From Aminipila sp051883075 (GTDB lineage: Bacteria; Bacillota; Clostridia; Peptostreptococcales; Anaerovoracaceae): DNA of 64,000 nt. The DNA is taken from assembly GCA_051883075.1 (NCBI GenBank), contig JBJETA010000005.1:1-64000 (forward strand), read 5' to 3'. A program made the translations under genes and the position numbers. Within the stretch, counting starts at the first letter, position 1, and each line of letters starts with the position of its first letter. Below the pieces are notes generated by a model, which saw only the letters and a list, made by a program, of their open reading frames with translations, had not been told where the DNA came from and ran no database searches. Positions 23,474-32,517 of the stretch are shown here, piece after piece.

Positions 23474-24799
23474 CTAGCCCCTTCTTTCCTGTTTTCTGTA
23501 ATGTGATACAACCCAAATATCAGTCGCACTTGTAAATGTCTCTATGCTGATTTTCTTCATTCTTATTTCCGCAAAAATCTTCTCACCTTCCTGCGAACCC
23601 CTGCAAATCAGATAATATTTACATTCCCGGCCGCCTTCATACTCCTTCCATAAGCCTTTTTCCAGAACTGAGCCCGGTTCAAAGTTGTTCATGACAAAAG
23701 TATTGAATACCTGCCTTACATCCGCTTCCATTTTATGCTGTCCAAGATAAAGCTCTCTGCCAAACTTTTCCGTCAGCTTTTCCGAATAGTCTACCTCTAT
23801 CCAAGGAATATCCTGATCTACATAGCCGTCCTTCGGGATAAATATCCTGCCGTCAAAGCCGTCTGTAATAAGGATTTCAGTAATAATTTCATTTTCAGCC
23901 TTAAAGGCAATATACCTGTTTGTATCATCATTCGGGATATAACCGTATGCAGGGCCTTCGCCCTGAAAATCATCAAGATACGCTATGTCATTACCGTAAG
24001 CTTCTTTTATATGCTCAACTGTGCTTCCCACTCTGATTCCCGCAGGAGTTTCAGCCTTATATGTTTTGCAGCGGATACTGAAAACCAGCTCCTTCTTTCT
24101 TTCAAACTGTATCCACGTCTTTATTTCAATATCATCATCCTCATATACATCTACATACTGTGCGTAATATGCGAATTCTTCTTTTGCCTTAGTTCTTGTT
24201 TTTGGTATATCAAACAGTTCCTTTTCCGCAAGGTTATCCCAGAGTGCCACTTCACAGCCGTTTATTTTTACCTCATATCCGGGCATAGGCCATCTTTCTG
24301 CCGCATCCTTATATCTTTTCTCGACATAAGCCTTATACCCCTGCATTTTTGCCCGCTGACCCGGTATAAAAGAAATTTCATAGCATTCCGGCTCTTCTCC
24401 ATTTTCTTCACGGAAATAAAGCACAATAATATCGTCCTTTATGCCTGCCTTGCTTAAAAGTTCTCTGGTGTTCAGAATAAGACCCTGTGTTTCTCCTTCC
24501 TCTTCCGTGTTTTCAATAGCGGGTTCAAGCAGGAGATCCAGCAGTGCATAGACAAAGCAGCCGTTCTGATGCGGAATCTCCTCAATTTTATGCATGGCAG
24601 TAATCCTTGCTGTTTTCAGCAGTATGCCTTTCTCCGCCATTATCTCTGTAATATAGGATTTAAACGCCTTTTGTATCTCTTCCGGTATTCTTTTGTCATT
24701 AACGGCACTTTTTCTATTAGAACCGCCCGATTTGGAAGCTGCATAAAAGCATACTCCTATCAGGCTTATACAGCCGCATAAAAGAAACATATGCATCAT
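23474..24799 (-). CDS. membrane-anchored protein of unknown function (tandem copy 1)
   Basis: This is a 441-residue paralogue of the gene immediately downstream, clearly similar across the whole length but diverged. An N-terminal helix (FLLCGCISLIGVCFYAASKS) anchors it; the Cys context is not a standard lipobox. Shared blocks include KTWIQFERKKELVFSI, GIRVGSTVEHIKEAYG, GYIPNDDTNRYIAF, EILITDGFDGR and TDIWVVSHYRKQ. It is rich in acidic residues. The stop is 2 nt before the next start, so both are made from one message, suggesting a hetero-oligomer or a recent-to-old duplication. Confidence 0.8.
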   Translation of the reverse strand: MMHMFLLCGCISLIGVCFYAASKSGGSNRKSAVNDKRIPEEIQKAFKSYITEIMAEKGILLKTARITAMHKIEEIPHQNGCFVYALLDLLLEPAIENTEEEGETQGLILNTRELLSKAGIKDDIIVLYFREENGEEPECYEISFIPGQRAKMQGYKAYVEKRYKDAAERWPMPGYEVKINGCEVALWDNLAEKELFDIPKTRTKAKEEFAYYAQYVDVYEDDDIEIKTWIQFERKKELVFSIRCKTYKAETPAGIRVGSTVEHIKEAYGNDIAYLDDFQGEGPAYGYIPNDDTNRYIAFKAENEIITEILITDGFDGRIFIPKDGYVDQDIPWIEVDYSEKLTEKFGRELYLGQHKMEADVRQVFNTFVMNNFEPGSVLEKGLWKEYEGGRECKYYLICRGSQEGEKIFAEIRMKKISIETFTSATDIWVVSHYRKQERRG

Positions 24800-24823
24800 A
24801 ATGAACTCCTTGCCGTCTGTCCT

Positions 24824-25450
24824 TTACTGTAGTATTAAATAGACCTTAATAAATTCGAATTCTTTTGAACTGGTAATGCCCATTACTTTAAACCCCTTTT
24901 CCTGAAAAAAAGAAACCTCCGCTGTATCTGTTACGCATACCGCCAGAGGCAGCCCCTTCTGTCTGCTGTACGCAATAACACAGTCAAGCATTGCAGAGCT
25001 TTTTTCTTTTTTCTTCGTTTCCTGCCTCACTCCCATAAAGCTTATATAAAGATATTTTTCAGGAAAAGTCAGTTCTGCCTCCATTTTCGACATTTCAGCT
25101 GAAATACGGGATTTTTTGTCTTTCTCTTCTTTTGAAAGCTCTCTTTCGGGATTTTTAAACCACCTGAATATCCCCTCTTTAAAAATCCTTCTGAGAAAAG
25201 CTGAATTTCTGTATCCTGAGGAAATAACAACTATGATTTCCCCTCCGAAACGGTCAAGACTGTAGGCCCCTCCGAATTTTACAGCAAAAGGAAGCTCTTC
25301 TTCCAGCACTGCTGCCGCAACAGCTTTTCTCCTTTCCTCAGACGGAAATGCCGCTGCAAACTCTTTCCAGGGCAGGCCGGCCTTTGAAAGAATTCTTCTC
25401 ACCCTGCCCGTATCGTTTATTTTCACCAGTCCTTTTATTTTTGGAAGCAT
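24824..25450 (-). CDS. GNAT-like protein, unknown
   Basis: This 208-residue protein has a weak C-terminal N-acetyltransferase-like fold (YLYISFMGVRQETKKKEKSS as a degenerate acetyl-CoA loop, and AEVSFFQEKGFKVMGI as the usual last helix-strand pair). The normal Q/RxxGxG/A loop is not intact (R-Q-E-T-K-K), so catalysis is doubtful. The N-terminal 100 residues are basic. It sits 4 nt after a genuine GNAT gene. Confidence 0.65.
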   Translation of the reverse strand: MLPKIKGLVKINDTGRVRRILSKAGLPWKEFAAAFPSEERRKAVAAAVLEEELPFAVKFGGAYSLDRFGGEIIVVISSGYRNSAFLRRIFKEGIFRWFKNPERELSKEEKDKKSRISAEMSKMEAELTFPEKYLYISFMGVRQETKKKEKSSAMLDCVIAYSRQKGLPLAVCVTDTAEVSFFQEKGFKVMGITSSKEFEFIKVYLILQ

Positions 25451-25454
25451 GATA

Positions 25455-25991
25455 TTACCTTTGGTTTTCCCACTCTTCTTTCAGCATAGAATAAACTCTT
25501 GAGTCTCTTGCTGTTCCATCGTAAATTTTATAGCATCGCCTTGTAACGCCTTCAAATTTAAAGCCGCATTTTTCAATCACTCTTGCCGATCTTTCATTTA
25601 CAAGGCTCGTGCATATGGCTATTACTTCGAGTCCCAGCTCTTCAAAACCATATTTTATGACCGCTTTTGCGGCTTCTGTCATATAACCGCAGCCCCAAAA
25701 CTCTTCGCTGAGGGAATATCCGATTTCCCTGCTGGGGATATCAGGTCTTCTTTTATCAGGTTCAAGAGCAATCACGCCTATCAGCCTGCCTGTTTCCTTA
25801 TGGATGATGGCAAAGCTTTCATTTGGCAGAAATATTTCTTCGATAATTTTTTCTGTTTCCTCAACGCTTTCATGAGGCTTCCACCCCGCATGAGGTCCTA
25901 CATTGTCGCTCTTCGCATATTCATAAAACTCTTCCGCATCGCTTTTGGCAAGCGGGCGGAGCAGAAGTCTTCCTGTTTCTATTCTTGCCAT
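25455..25991 (-). CDS. RimJ/RimL-type GNAT N-acetyltransferase
   Basis: This 178-residue protein starts TGRLLLRPLAKSDAEEFYEY, the hallmark of the RimJ/RimL subgroup. It has the GYSLSEEFWGCGYMTEAAKAV acetyl-CoA loop (with GCGY for the G/A motif), and NERSARVIEKCGFKFEGVTRR at the C-terminus. It acetylates protein or small-molecule amines; the substrate is unknown. GGAGGTG lies before ATG 25991, 19 bp after the LtaS-like gene start side of the cluster. Confidence 0.92.
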   Translation of the reverse strand: MARIETGRLLLRPLAKSDAEEFYEYAKSDNVGPHAGWKPHESVEETEKIIEEIFLPNESFAIIHKETGRLIGVIALEPDKRRPDIPSREIGYSLSEEFWGCGYMTEAAKAVIKYGFEELGLEVIAICTSLVNERSARVIEKCGFKFEGVTRRCYKIYDGTARDSRVYSMLKEEWENQR

Positions 25992-26010
25992 AATATCACC
26001 TCCGGGCAGC

Positions 26011-27996
26011 TTATTCGGTTGTACTTAATATTTCATTCTGCTTTTCAACCTGGCTTACTTTCATCCTGTCGGCAGAATCAAGTTCCACTTCTTCCTGAAG
26101 ACCCAGTATCGAAGGTCCCAAGAATATGGTTTTCAGTATTTCTCCGTCAAGAGAAATCTTACTGTATTCCGTAAAGTTCTCACCCTTGATGTACAATCTT
26201 TCACCGATTTTTACAACCTCAGTTACCTTGATAGGCTTTACTCCCATTTGAAGCTTTGTAGGCTCATACGGATTTTTCTCATTAAATACATAACGGTTTC
26301 CGTAAAGCATATCGTACTCAAGCATCTTCATATCCTGCTTATATGTCTGGCTGTCTTTATGGTTCTGATGATACTTAATCATAACACCCATATCAAAGCC
26401 TATTCTGTCAAAAATTTCGGCAGCAACCTGATATGAGCATAAGTCTTCATCTATTTTCTTCAGAGGCTTTTTAAAGTTGTTCCAGATTACATACTGTGTG
26501 TTGAACAGTGAGCCTGTTCTCATATCAGCTTCCGTCATTTCCAGAGCAGGCAGATGATCGCCGTATATTACCATAATTACATCTTCATCATAAGCTTCCA
26601 GCTTTTCTATAAGCTCCGCAAGGAACTTGTCCATTTCATAAATCTGATTTACATAGTATTCATACTGCCATTTAAGCTCCTCAGACGGTGCTTCTGTAAC
26701 TACTATTTCAGGATTTTCAAGCACCTGTTCCGTAGGATACTGCCCATGTCCTTGTACTGAGCAGGTGTAAATAAAATCTTCTTCCTCCGTAGAGTTCAGA
26801 GCATCAAATATCTGTTCTGTGAGGATGCTGTCTTTTGCCCAGTTTTTAGGCGTTTTTACAACATTGTTCATATACTCGAGGCATGTAAATGTATCAAAGC
26901 CCAGATTCTTGAAAACTTTATTCCTTCCGTAAAACGCTCCTCTGTGATTGTGAATGGCATGTGCTGAATAGCCCACACTCTTTAAAAGGTACGGAACGCT
27001 TTCACAGGTTTCTTCCTTCAGTATAGACTTGTATGGGTATTCGCCCGGACCGAAGAACTTGACGCTCATGCCTGTCAGCATTTCAAACTCTGTATTTGCA
27101 GTACCTGCACCGACAGCTGGTACTGTAAGATATCCTGAGGAATATTCTCCGAGAAGCTTCCTGAAGGTAGGTATAGGGTCCTGTGAGAAGGAATAACCCT
27201 TCACCATAGTCGGGTCTATAAAAGATTCCATTTGCAGAAAAATTACGTTAGTATGTTTTTTTCCGTCATCTAAAACTTCAGGCTCGGCATAATTGTTTTC
27301 TCCAAGCTCCTGCTGCTCAAAAATATTCAGAACCGCATCCTTAGAATAGTTTACAGGCTGTCTTATCCCTGTATTTAACCATGTATTAATGAAACAGTAC
27401 GGAACACCGTAGTCACGGTATGCATACTGTAGATTTCCGAAGAAGGTTTCAACAACCTTTGTCTGGACGGCAAGCTCTGTTGCACCAAAAAGAGAAATAC
27501 ACACAGCCAGAAAAGCAGCAATGCTCTTCTTATAGTTCATAGGTTTTTTTCTCTTTGGACCGAACCAGAACAAAAGACCCAAAAGAACCAGCCCTACAAT
27601 AATAGCCGCCACAAGCATTATTATCTCAGTAGTATTAAGATAGTTTGCTATGATATCGACTCCGCCGTCAAGCACCGCAATATCCTTTGTTGTAAACGGC
27701 GTCATTCTGTTGCTCAGTATAACCCCGTTGGTAATGCCCAGTGCCATCCAGAGCAGTGAAACCACCACATATACGAACACTCTTCTTTTTACCAGAAAAG
27801 CCACAGACAAGGTTGCAAAAATAATCAGAACATTATACAGAAATACTGCCGGTGAATGGATAAAAAATCCAATACCCTCAAACAACGAGTGTCTTGATAT
27901 AGATTCAACCGCAAGGTTAAGTATAAACGCAAGAACGGCACAGAAACCTCCTGCATTACAAAAATACTTTATAAAAATACTCTTAAATTTCTCCAT
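26011..27996 (-). CDS. LtaS-like phosphoglycerol transferase/sulfatase
   Basis: This 661-residue membrane protein has five N-terminal transmembrane helices (within residues 10-180) and an extracytoplasmic sulfatase domain (about 245-560). The domain has NVIFLQMESFIDP metal ligands, the nucleophile Thr in GAGTANTEFEMLTG (family T300 equivalent), HNHRGAFYGR and YGDHLPALE. The C-terminal 90 residues form a beta-rich tail. LtaS polymerises glycerol-phosphate of lipoteichoic acid using phosphatidylglycerol; related enzymes prime it or modify other glycans, so the exact polymer is unsure. AGAGGAA precedes ATG 27996. Confidence 0.9.
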   Translation of the reverse strand: MEKFKSIFIKYFCNAGGFCAVLAFILNLAVESISRHSLFEGIGFFIHSPAVFLYNVLIIFATLSVAFLVKRRVFVYVVVSLLWMALGITNGVILSNRMTPFTTKDIAVLDGGVDIIANYLNTTEIIMLVAAIIVGLVLLGLLFWFGPKRKKPMNYKKSIAAFLAVCISLFGATELAVQTKVVETFFGNLQYAYRDYGVPYCFINTWLNTGIRQPVNYSKDAVLNIFEQQELGENNYAEPEVLDDGKKHTNVIFLQMESFIDPTMVKGYSFSQDPIPTFRKLLGEYSSGYLTVPAVGAGTANTEFEMLTGMSVKFFGPGEYPYKSILKEETCESVPYLLKSVGYSAHAIHNHRGAFYGRNKVFKNLGFDTFTCLEYMNNVVKTPKNWAKDSILTEQIFDALNSTEEEDFIYTCSVQGHGQYPTEQVLENPEIVVTEAPSEELKWQYEYYVNQIYEMDKFLAELIEKLEAYDEDVIMVIYGDHLPALEMTEADMRTGSLFNTQYVIWNNFKKPLKKIDEDLCSYQVAAEIFDRIGFDMGVMIKYHQNHKDSQTYKQDMKMLEYDMLYGNRYVFNEKNPYEPTKLQMGVKPIKVTEVVKIGERLYIKGENFTEYSKISLDGEILKTIFLGPSILGLQEEVELDSADRMKVSQVEKQNEILSTTE

Positions 27997-28050
27997 CTTC
28001 TTTTCCTCTGTAAATTTAATCCTTTTCCTTTTTACCCTTTGTTTTGTTTA

Positions 28051-28926
28051 TCACTTCGTTTTTTCATACACAGCATTTGCAAGCATGGCAAACTCTTCTA
28101 TATTCATCGTTTCCGCACGCCTTCCGGGGTCGATTCCTATCAGATTTAAAACTTCCCCGACATCTGCCTTTGACATGCCGTTTACTCCTGTCAGCGAATT
28201 TGACATAGTTTTTCTTCTCTGTCCAAAACCGGCTTTTATGCACTGGAAAAACAGTTTTTCATCCTTCAGCGTTACAGGTTTTTCCTTTCGTATATCGAGA
28301 CGTATAACAGTAGAATCCACTTTCGGATTCGGTACGAAAACTTCCTTAGGCGCATTTACCACATGTGCAACGGTACAATAATACTGCACAGCCACTGACA
28401 ATGCTCCGTAGGCTTTAGTTCCGGCTTCAGCTTTTATTCTGTCAGCCACTTCCTTCTGCATCATGATAGTGATGCTGTCAGCCCTTACCCCGTCCTCTAA
28501 AATCTTCATAATGATAGGCGTGGTAATGTAATAAGGCAGATTCCCGATAATTTTTACACCGGTTCGCTCCTTTCCGTTTATAAGGCTGTTTTCGTCAATA
28601 ACTTCATTTAAATCCGTTTTTAATATATCTCTGTTGATGATTTCAACATTGTCATGTTCCTTTAAGGTTTCCTGCAATATAGGAATAAGATTTTTATCTA
28701 TCTCCACAGCAATAACCTTCCCTGCCGCTTCAGCGGCCTCATGCGTAAGGACACCAATGCCGGGGCCTATTTCAATAACCAGGTCCTGCTCACCGATAAA
28801 AGAATCCTCTATAATTTTGTCAATGATATGCTTGTCCGTTAAAAAGTTCTGTCCCAGACTCTTTGAAAGCTTAAAGCCGTATTTGTCTTTTATACTTCTT
28901 ATTGTAGATGGTGCATATAATTTCAT
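28051..28926 (-). CDS. rsmA: 16S rRNA dimethyladenosine transferase
   Basis: This 291-residue SAM-dependent enzyme methylates A1518/A1519 of 16S rRNA. It carries SLGQNFLTD, the SAM-binding VIEIGPGIGVLTHEAA, the acidic VEID, and the catalytic NLPYYITTPIIMK. The start overlaps the rnmV stop by one base (TAATG). The rnmV-rsmA pair is the usual order in Bacillota. Confidence 0.97.
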   Translation of the reverse strand: MKLYAPSTIRSIKDKYGFKLSKSLGQNFLTDKHIIDKIIEDSFIGEQDLVIEIGPGIGVLTHEAAEAAGKVIAVEIDKNLIPILQETLKEHDNVEIINRDILKTDLNEVIDENSLINGKERTGVKIIGNLPYYITTPIIMKILEDGVRADSITIMMQKEVADRIKAEAGTKAYGALSVAVQYYCTVAHVVNAPKEVFVPNPKVDSTVIRLDIRKEKPVTLKDEKLFFQCIKAGFGQRRKTMSNSLTGVNGMSKADVGEVLNLIGIDPGRRAETMNIEEFAMLANAVYEKTK

Positions 28927-29462
28927 TAAAGTTTTCCCGCTTTCTCTTCAACTTGCTCTCTTTTTATACCGTACTGGTTAAGCTTGTTTAAAAATGCCGC
29001 CGCATTTCCGTACCCGATTCCCAGTATCTTGCCCAGCTCAGCCCTCTTTGCAGATGAGCCCTCCGCTCCGGACAATCCGTATTTTCTCAAATCCGCCATT
29101 GAAAATTCTTTTTCTATGACCTTCATTGTGCACTGTGCCTTCTCCAGAGCCTCCAGAATAGCCTCCGGTTTTGCGTTTTCTATGCCTATATCATCACCCT
29201 TTATTGCATCCTTTCTTGCAAGAAAGGCTTCCTTTGCTTCGGGAAATCTTTCTTTTATTCTTTTTCTTATTTCCTCCCCGGCAAAGTCAGGATCCGTAAA
29301 TATAATAATCCCTCTGGTATTATATGCCTTTTCTATAAGCTCCCAGGTTTCCTTTGCTATGCCAAACCCATGTGTGGCAATAGTTTCAGTGTCTATGGCC
29401 CTTTTTACCGCCGCCTGGTCATCTCGTCCTTCTACCACGATAACTTCCGCAATACTTTCCAT
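28926..29462 (-). CDS. rnmV: ribonuclease M5
   Basis: This 178-residue Toprim nuclease matures 5S rRNA. VVVEGRDDQAAVKRA is the Toprim Glu motif, and FTDPDFAGEEIR gives the DxD motif. The C-terminal half (EGSSAKRAELGKILGIGYGNAAAFLNKLN) is the M5-specific rRNA-binding part. It is adjacent to rsmA with a one-base overlap. Length fits the family. Confidence 0.95.
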   Translation of the reverse strand: MESIAEVIVVEGRDDQAAVKRAIDTETIATHGFGIAKETWELIEKAYNTRGIIIFTDPDFAGEEIRKRIKERFPEAKEAFLARKDAIKGDDIGIENAKPEAILEALEKAQCTMKVIEKEFSMADLRKYGLSGAEGSSAKRAELGKILGIGYGNAAAFLNKLNQYGIKREQVEEKAGKL

Positions 29463-29480
29463 TTGTTTTCCTTTCTCAAT

Positions 29481-29975
29481 TTAGTCAGCCTCATCTCCTG
29501 CCGGAAGCAGATTCATACTTCCCTCAGTACTTACTACAGTCTTCTCATCATCGCTCTGAGGAAGTATATACATAACTTCACCCAGTTTTACCATCTTAAG
29601 CTGCTCTCTTGCCTGCTCCTCTACATATTCCGGATTGTTTACGTTTCCAAGCTCCTCCCGCAGATCTTCTTTTTCCTGCTGGAGTGCCTGATTTTCCTTA
29701 ATTATATCACTGTATTCCTGTTTTAACGAATATACCTTAAAAATCGATACTCCTATAATGGCCGCGATACACAGAACAACTCCTCCATAAACCAGTCGTC
29801 TTCTGTTTTTCTGGCTGCTTTTTCTTTCCGATACCTCCTGTACCGTATGCTTTTTCCCTTGCTTCTTTTCAAGGGCTTTTTTTCTGCGGTCTCTTCTTTC
29901 CGCTCTTGCCTGCTCTATGTCTATAACTTTGTCCGAGTTTTTAAATTCCCGGCTTCTTCTCTTTCGTTTGAACAT
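29481..29975 (-). CDS. DivIC/FtsB-like septum formation protein
   Basis: This 164-residue bitopic membrane protein has a basic cytosolic N-terminus (KRKRRSREFKN...), one transmembrane helix (LVYGGVVLCIAAIIGVSIF, about 62-80) and an extracytoplasmic leucine-zipper coiled coil (EYSDIIKENQALQQEKEDLR). The tail ends in an unstructured acidic segment. This matches the DivIC/FtsB family of divisome proteins, and the gene lies after yabP-yabQ as in Bacillus. The basic N-terminus is longer than in B. subtilis DivIC. Confidence 0.85.
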   Translation of the reverse strand: MFKRKRRSREFKNSDKVIDIEQARAERRDRRKKALEKKQGKKHTVQEVSERKSSQKNRRRLVYGGVVLCIAAIIGVSIFKVYSLKQEYSDIIKENQALQQEKEDLREELGNVNNPEYVEEQAREQLKMVKLGEVMYILPQSDDEKTVVSTEGSMNLLPAGDEAD

Positions 29976-29981
29976 ACCTAA

Positions 29982-30326
29982 TCACCCATTTTTCATTTTA
30001 TCACAAAAAAAATTTCTCCACAAGAAAACACCGCATATAAATGCGACCATTATGTGAATTTTCAATGCCCCCAAAGAACAGAAGTACAAAAAATCACACG
30101 TAACCACTGCCGCAAAAATCCAGAAAATAACTTCGGACAGGAAATTTAAAACCACATTTTTAACAAAAGCTCCTATATACCGTTTATAAAAGCCGTAAAG
30201 AATGGCTACAATCATGCCGCAGCCAAGCATAACGGTAAATTCCAGAGCCTGCCCCCTTATGAGCTCCGTTATGACTATACTCTCTTTTGCGGCTTTCACT
30301 ACAGCTGAACCTGAAGATACAATCAT
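29982..30326 (-). CDS. yabQ: YabQ-like spore cortex membrane protein
   Basis: This 114-residue membrane protein has four hydrophobic helices (about 27-47, 55-75, 77-95 and 96-108). The LSEVIFWIFAAVVTCDFLYFCSLGALKIH region fits the YabQ family. YabQ is needed for spore cortex formation in Bacillus. The start overlaps the yabP stop by one base (TAATG) and the DivIC-like gene follows within 6 nt. The assignment rests on both sequence and neighbours. Confidence 0.8.
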   Translation of the reverse strand: MIVSSGSAVVKAAKESIVITELIRGQALEFTVMLGCGMIVAILYGFYKRYIGAFVKNVVLNFLSEVIFWIFAAVVTCDFLYFCSLGALKIHIMVAFICGVFLWRNFFCDKMKNG

Positions 30327-30586
30327 TACTCAAAAATCCTCTTCCATATACTCTTCTCATTCTTTTCTTTTTTTACCGTATATGCTACCGAATTTATAAA
30401 GCCCGTAACGATTACCTTTCCTTCTCCCAGATCAAGCTTCTGTATATGCAGCTTTTCACCCTTTATAACCATGCCACCGTTTTTGAGCATTATCATGACA
30501 GTTTCTTCATTGAAGCTGTCAACATCAGCAACCTCCGTTACCGTCATCCTTTCTCTGTTATCTATATTTACAACATGATTTTCCAT
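30326..30586 (-). CDS. yabP: YabP/YqfC-family sporulation protein
   Basis: This 86-residue protein starts at ATG 30586, eight bases after AGGAGGG. The family pattern is plain: HVVNIDNRERMTVTEVADVDSFNEE, then IKGEKLHIQKLDLGEGKVIVTG. YabP is needed for late spore coat/cortex assembly in Bacillus, under sigma E. Together with yabQ it implies a sporulation programme, although no other spore gene is visible here. First gene of the yabP-yabQ-divIC run. Confidence 0.9.
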   Translation of the reverse strand: MENHVVNIDNRERMTVTEVADVDSFNEETVMIMLKNGGMVIKGEKLHIQKLDLGEGKVIVTGFINSVAYTVKKEKNEKSIWKRIFE

Positions 30587-30684
30587 ACAGCATCCCTCCT
30601 GTATTTCCATCATATTCACAACCAAAAAAAATAGTACCCGGATAAGGTACTATTTCATATTTATAAGTTTATAAGCTCTGATTA

Positions 30685-32514
30685 TTATTCTATGTTGCTT
30701 ATGCCCCGTTTAACCGAAAGCGGCAGGGTAACTGTCACCTTGGTGCCCTTTCCATCCTTACTTTCAAGACTGATGGTGCCTTTATGACTTTCAACTATCT
30801 GCTTTGATATGGCAAGCCCCAGACCTGTACCGCCCATGGCCCTTGAACGCGCCTTGTCAACACGGAAGAAGCGTTCAAACACACGGCTTTGCTCACTTTC
30901 AGGTATGCCTATACCGTTATCCGCAACGGTTATAACTGCATTTCCGTCCAGCTTCATGCCGTCTATGTCTATTCGTCCGCCTTCATGGGTGTACTTTATG
31001 GCATTACTGATAATGTTCAGCAGCACCTGCTCTATCCTGTCTTTATCCATATCCACGTTAATGACCTCATCCTCGCTGAAGATGCAGTTCAGATGCTGGT
31101 CCTTTCCCGCTGCGGTAAGCTCGACTTTTTTAACTGCCGATTTCAGCAAAGGTATGATGTTGCCCTGCTTTGTCTGCAGGATTTCCCTGTTGTTGTCAAG
31201 CCGTGAAAGCTGAAGCAGGTCTTTTACCAGACGGTTCATTCGGTCCGCCTCGTTATCCACAATGCTTAAAAATTCATGCACCGTTTCCGGGTCATCAACA
31301 TATCCGTCAAGAAGAGTCTCCGTATAGCTCTTGATTGTTGTCAAAGGTGTTTTCAGCTCATGCGATACATTTGCAACAAAGTCCATCTGCATATTTTCAA
31401 GCTTCTGCTTCTGGGTAATGTCCTGAAGCAGCATAATGATGCCTATATTACTTCCGCCTTCGTCCTTATACCAGTCACACCTCATTGCATAGGTAAAGCC
31501 GCCTTTTTCGAATACATCTGAAAATTCCCTTTCTCTGAACTTCTCTATAAGATGCTCCAGAGTAAGTCCTTCATTCAGTTCTGCAATAATGCTGTCATAA
31601 GTCCTGCTTTCGATTTCTTCAGGTGTTACTTTCAGAATCCTCATGGCAGCAGGATTCGCATGTATAATCTGTCCGTCAAGATTTACCGCAATCAGGCCGT
31701 CCGTCATATTTTTCAGGATTGTTTCCAGCTTGTTTTTTTCACCTGACATCTCCGAAAGAGTTGCATCAAGCTGTGTACGCAGCAGGTTAAACATATATGC
31801 AAGCCTTCCGATTTCATCCTCAGCCTTTACCGTAACCTCCTGGGAAAAGTCTCCCTGTGCCATTTTTTCCGCTTTTTCCGTCACATCATTAATCGGTGTG
31901 GTAATGCTTTTGGCTATAAAGGTTCCCAGTATAACCGTAATCGCCAGACCGACAATCATCGCCTGTATAAATATCTGCTTTGACTGGTTTATGGTATCGT
32001 TTACATTTGTCATATCGGCACGGATATAAATAACCCCGGAAATATTGTCTCCCTCTCCCAGAGGAAACGCCATATTCATAACAGGTATGGCACTGCTCTG
32101 ATTTGAGATTTTGCTGTACGACTGTGATACCTCTCCGTTAAAAAGCGCATTGTATATAAGGTCAGGCTCAAGCAGCTCAAACGCACTTATTCCATGATTT
32201 GCATTGTTTGATGCTATTATCATGAATTTATCATCAATAACAAATATTTCTTCCTGTATGGTTCTGCTCCACGCCTCAATATTCGCCTGTATTTCTTCCT
32301 GATAATCCCTGAGGTTTTCATACGAGTTAAGAGAGGTTATAAGTGTACCCTCCTGAACTGTATTTATAAGATTCACCTTTGTTGAGTTTATATAGTAATC
32401 CTCAAGCTTGTTTACTATCAGAACTCCTATAATAACCGTAGCGATAAAAACCAGCAGACAGTATATAAGGACCAGTTTCCATCTCATGCTTCGGCCGAAT
32501 TCGCTTATTTTCAT
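30685..32514 (-). CDS. walK: WalK-type sensor histidine kinase
   Basis: This 609-residue membrane kinase has a transmembrane helix (about 13-33), an extracytoplasmic sensor domain, a second helix (about 182-200), HAMP, PAS (about 265-360), HisKA with phospho-acceptor in FVANVSHELKTPLTTIKSY, and HATPase with N, G1 and G2 boxes (NIISNAIKYTHEGG, DNGIGIPE, GGTGLGLAI). The domain order is that of WalK, the essential cell-wall homeostasis kinase. It lies 3 nt after walR. The extracytoplasmic domain is relatively long, as in other Bacillota WalK. Confidence 0.92.
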   Translation of the reverse strand: MKISEFGRSMRWKLVLIYCLLVFIATVIIGVLIVNKLEDYYINSTKVNLINTVQEGTLITSLNSYENLRDYQEEIQANIEAWSRTIQEEIFVIDDKFMIIASNNANHGISAFELLEPDLIYNALFNGEVSQSYSKISNQSSAIPVMNMAFPLGEGDNISGVIYIRADMTNVNDTINQSKQIFIQAMIVGLAITVILGTFIAKSITTPINDVTEKAEKMAQGDFSQEVTVKAEDEIGRLAYMFNLLRTQLDATLSEMSGEKNKLETILKNMTDGLIAVNLDGQIIHANPAAMRILKVTPEEIESRTYDSIIAELNEGLTLEHLIEKFREREFSDVFEKGGFTYAMRCDWYKDEGGSNIGIIMLLQDITQKQKLENMQMDFVANVSHELKTPLTTIKSYTETLLDGYVDDPETVHEFLSIVDNEADRMNRLVKDLLQLSRLDNNREILQTKQGNIIPLLKSAVKKVELTAAGKDQHLNCIFSEDEVINVDMDKDRIEQVLLNIISNAIKYTHEGGRIDIDGMKLDGNAVITVADNGIGIPESEQSRVFERFFRVDKARSRAMGGTGLGLAISKQIVESHKGTISLESKDGKGTKVTVTLPLSVKRGISNIE

Positions 32515-32517
32515 ATC

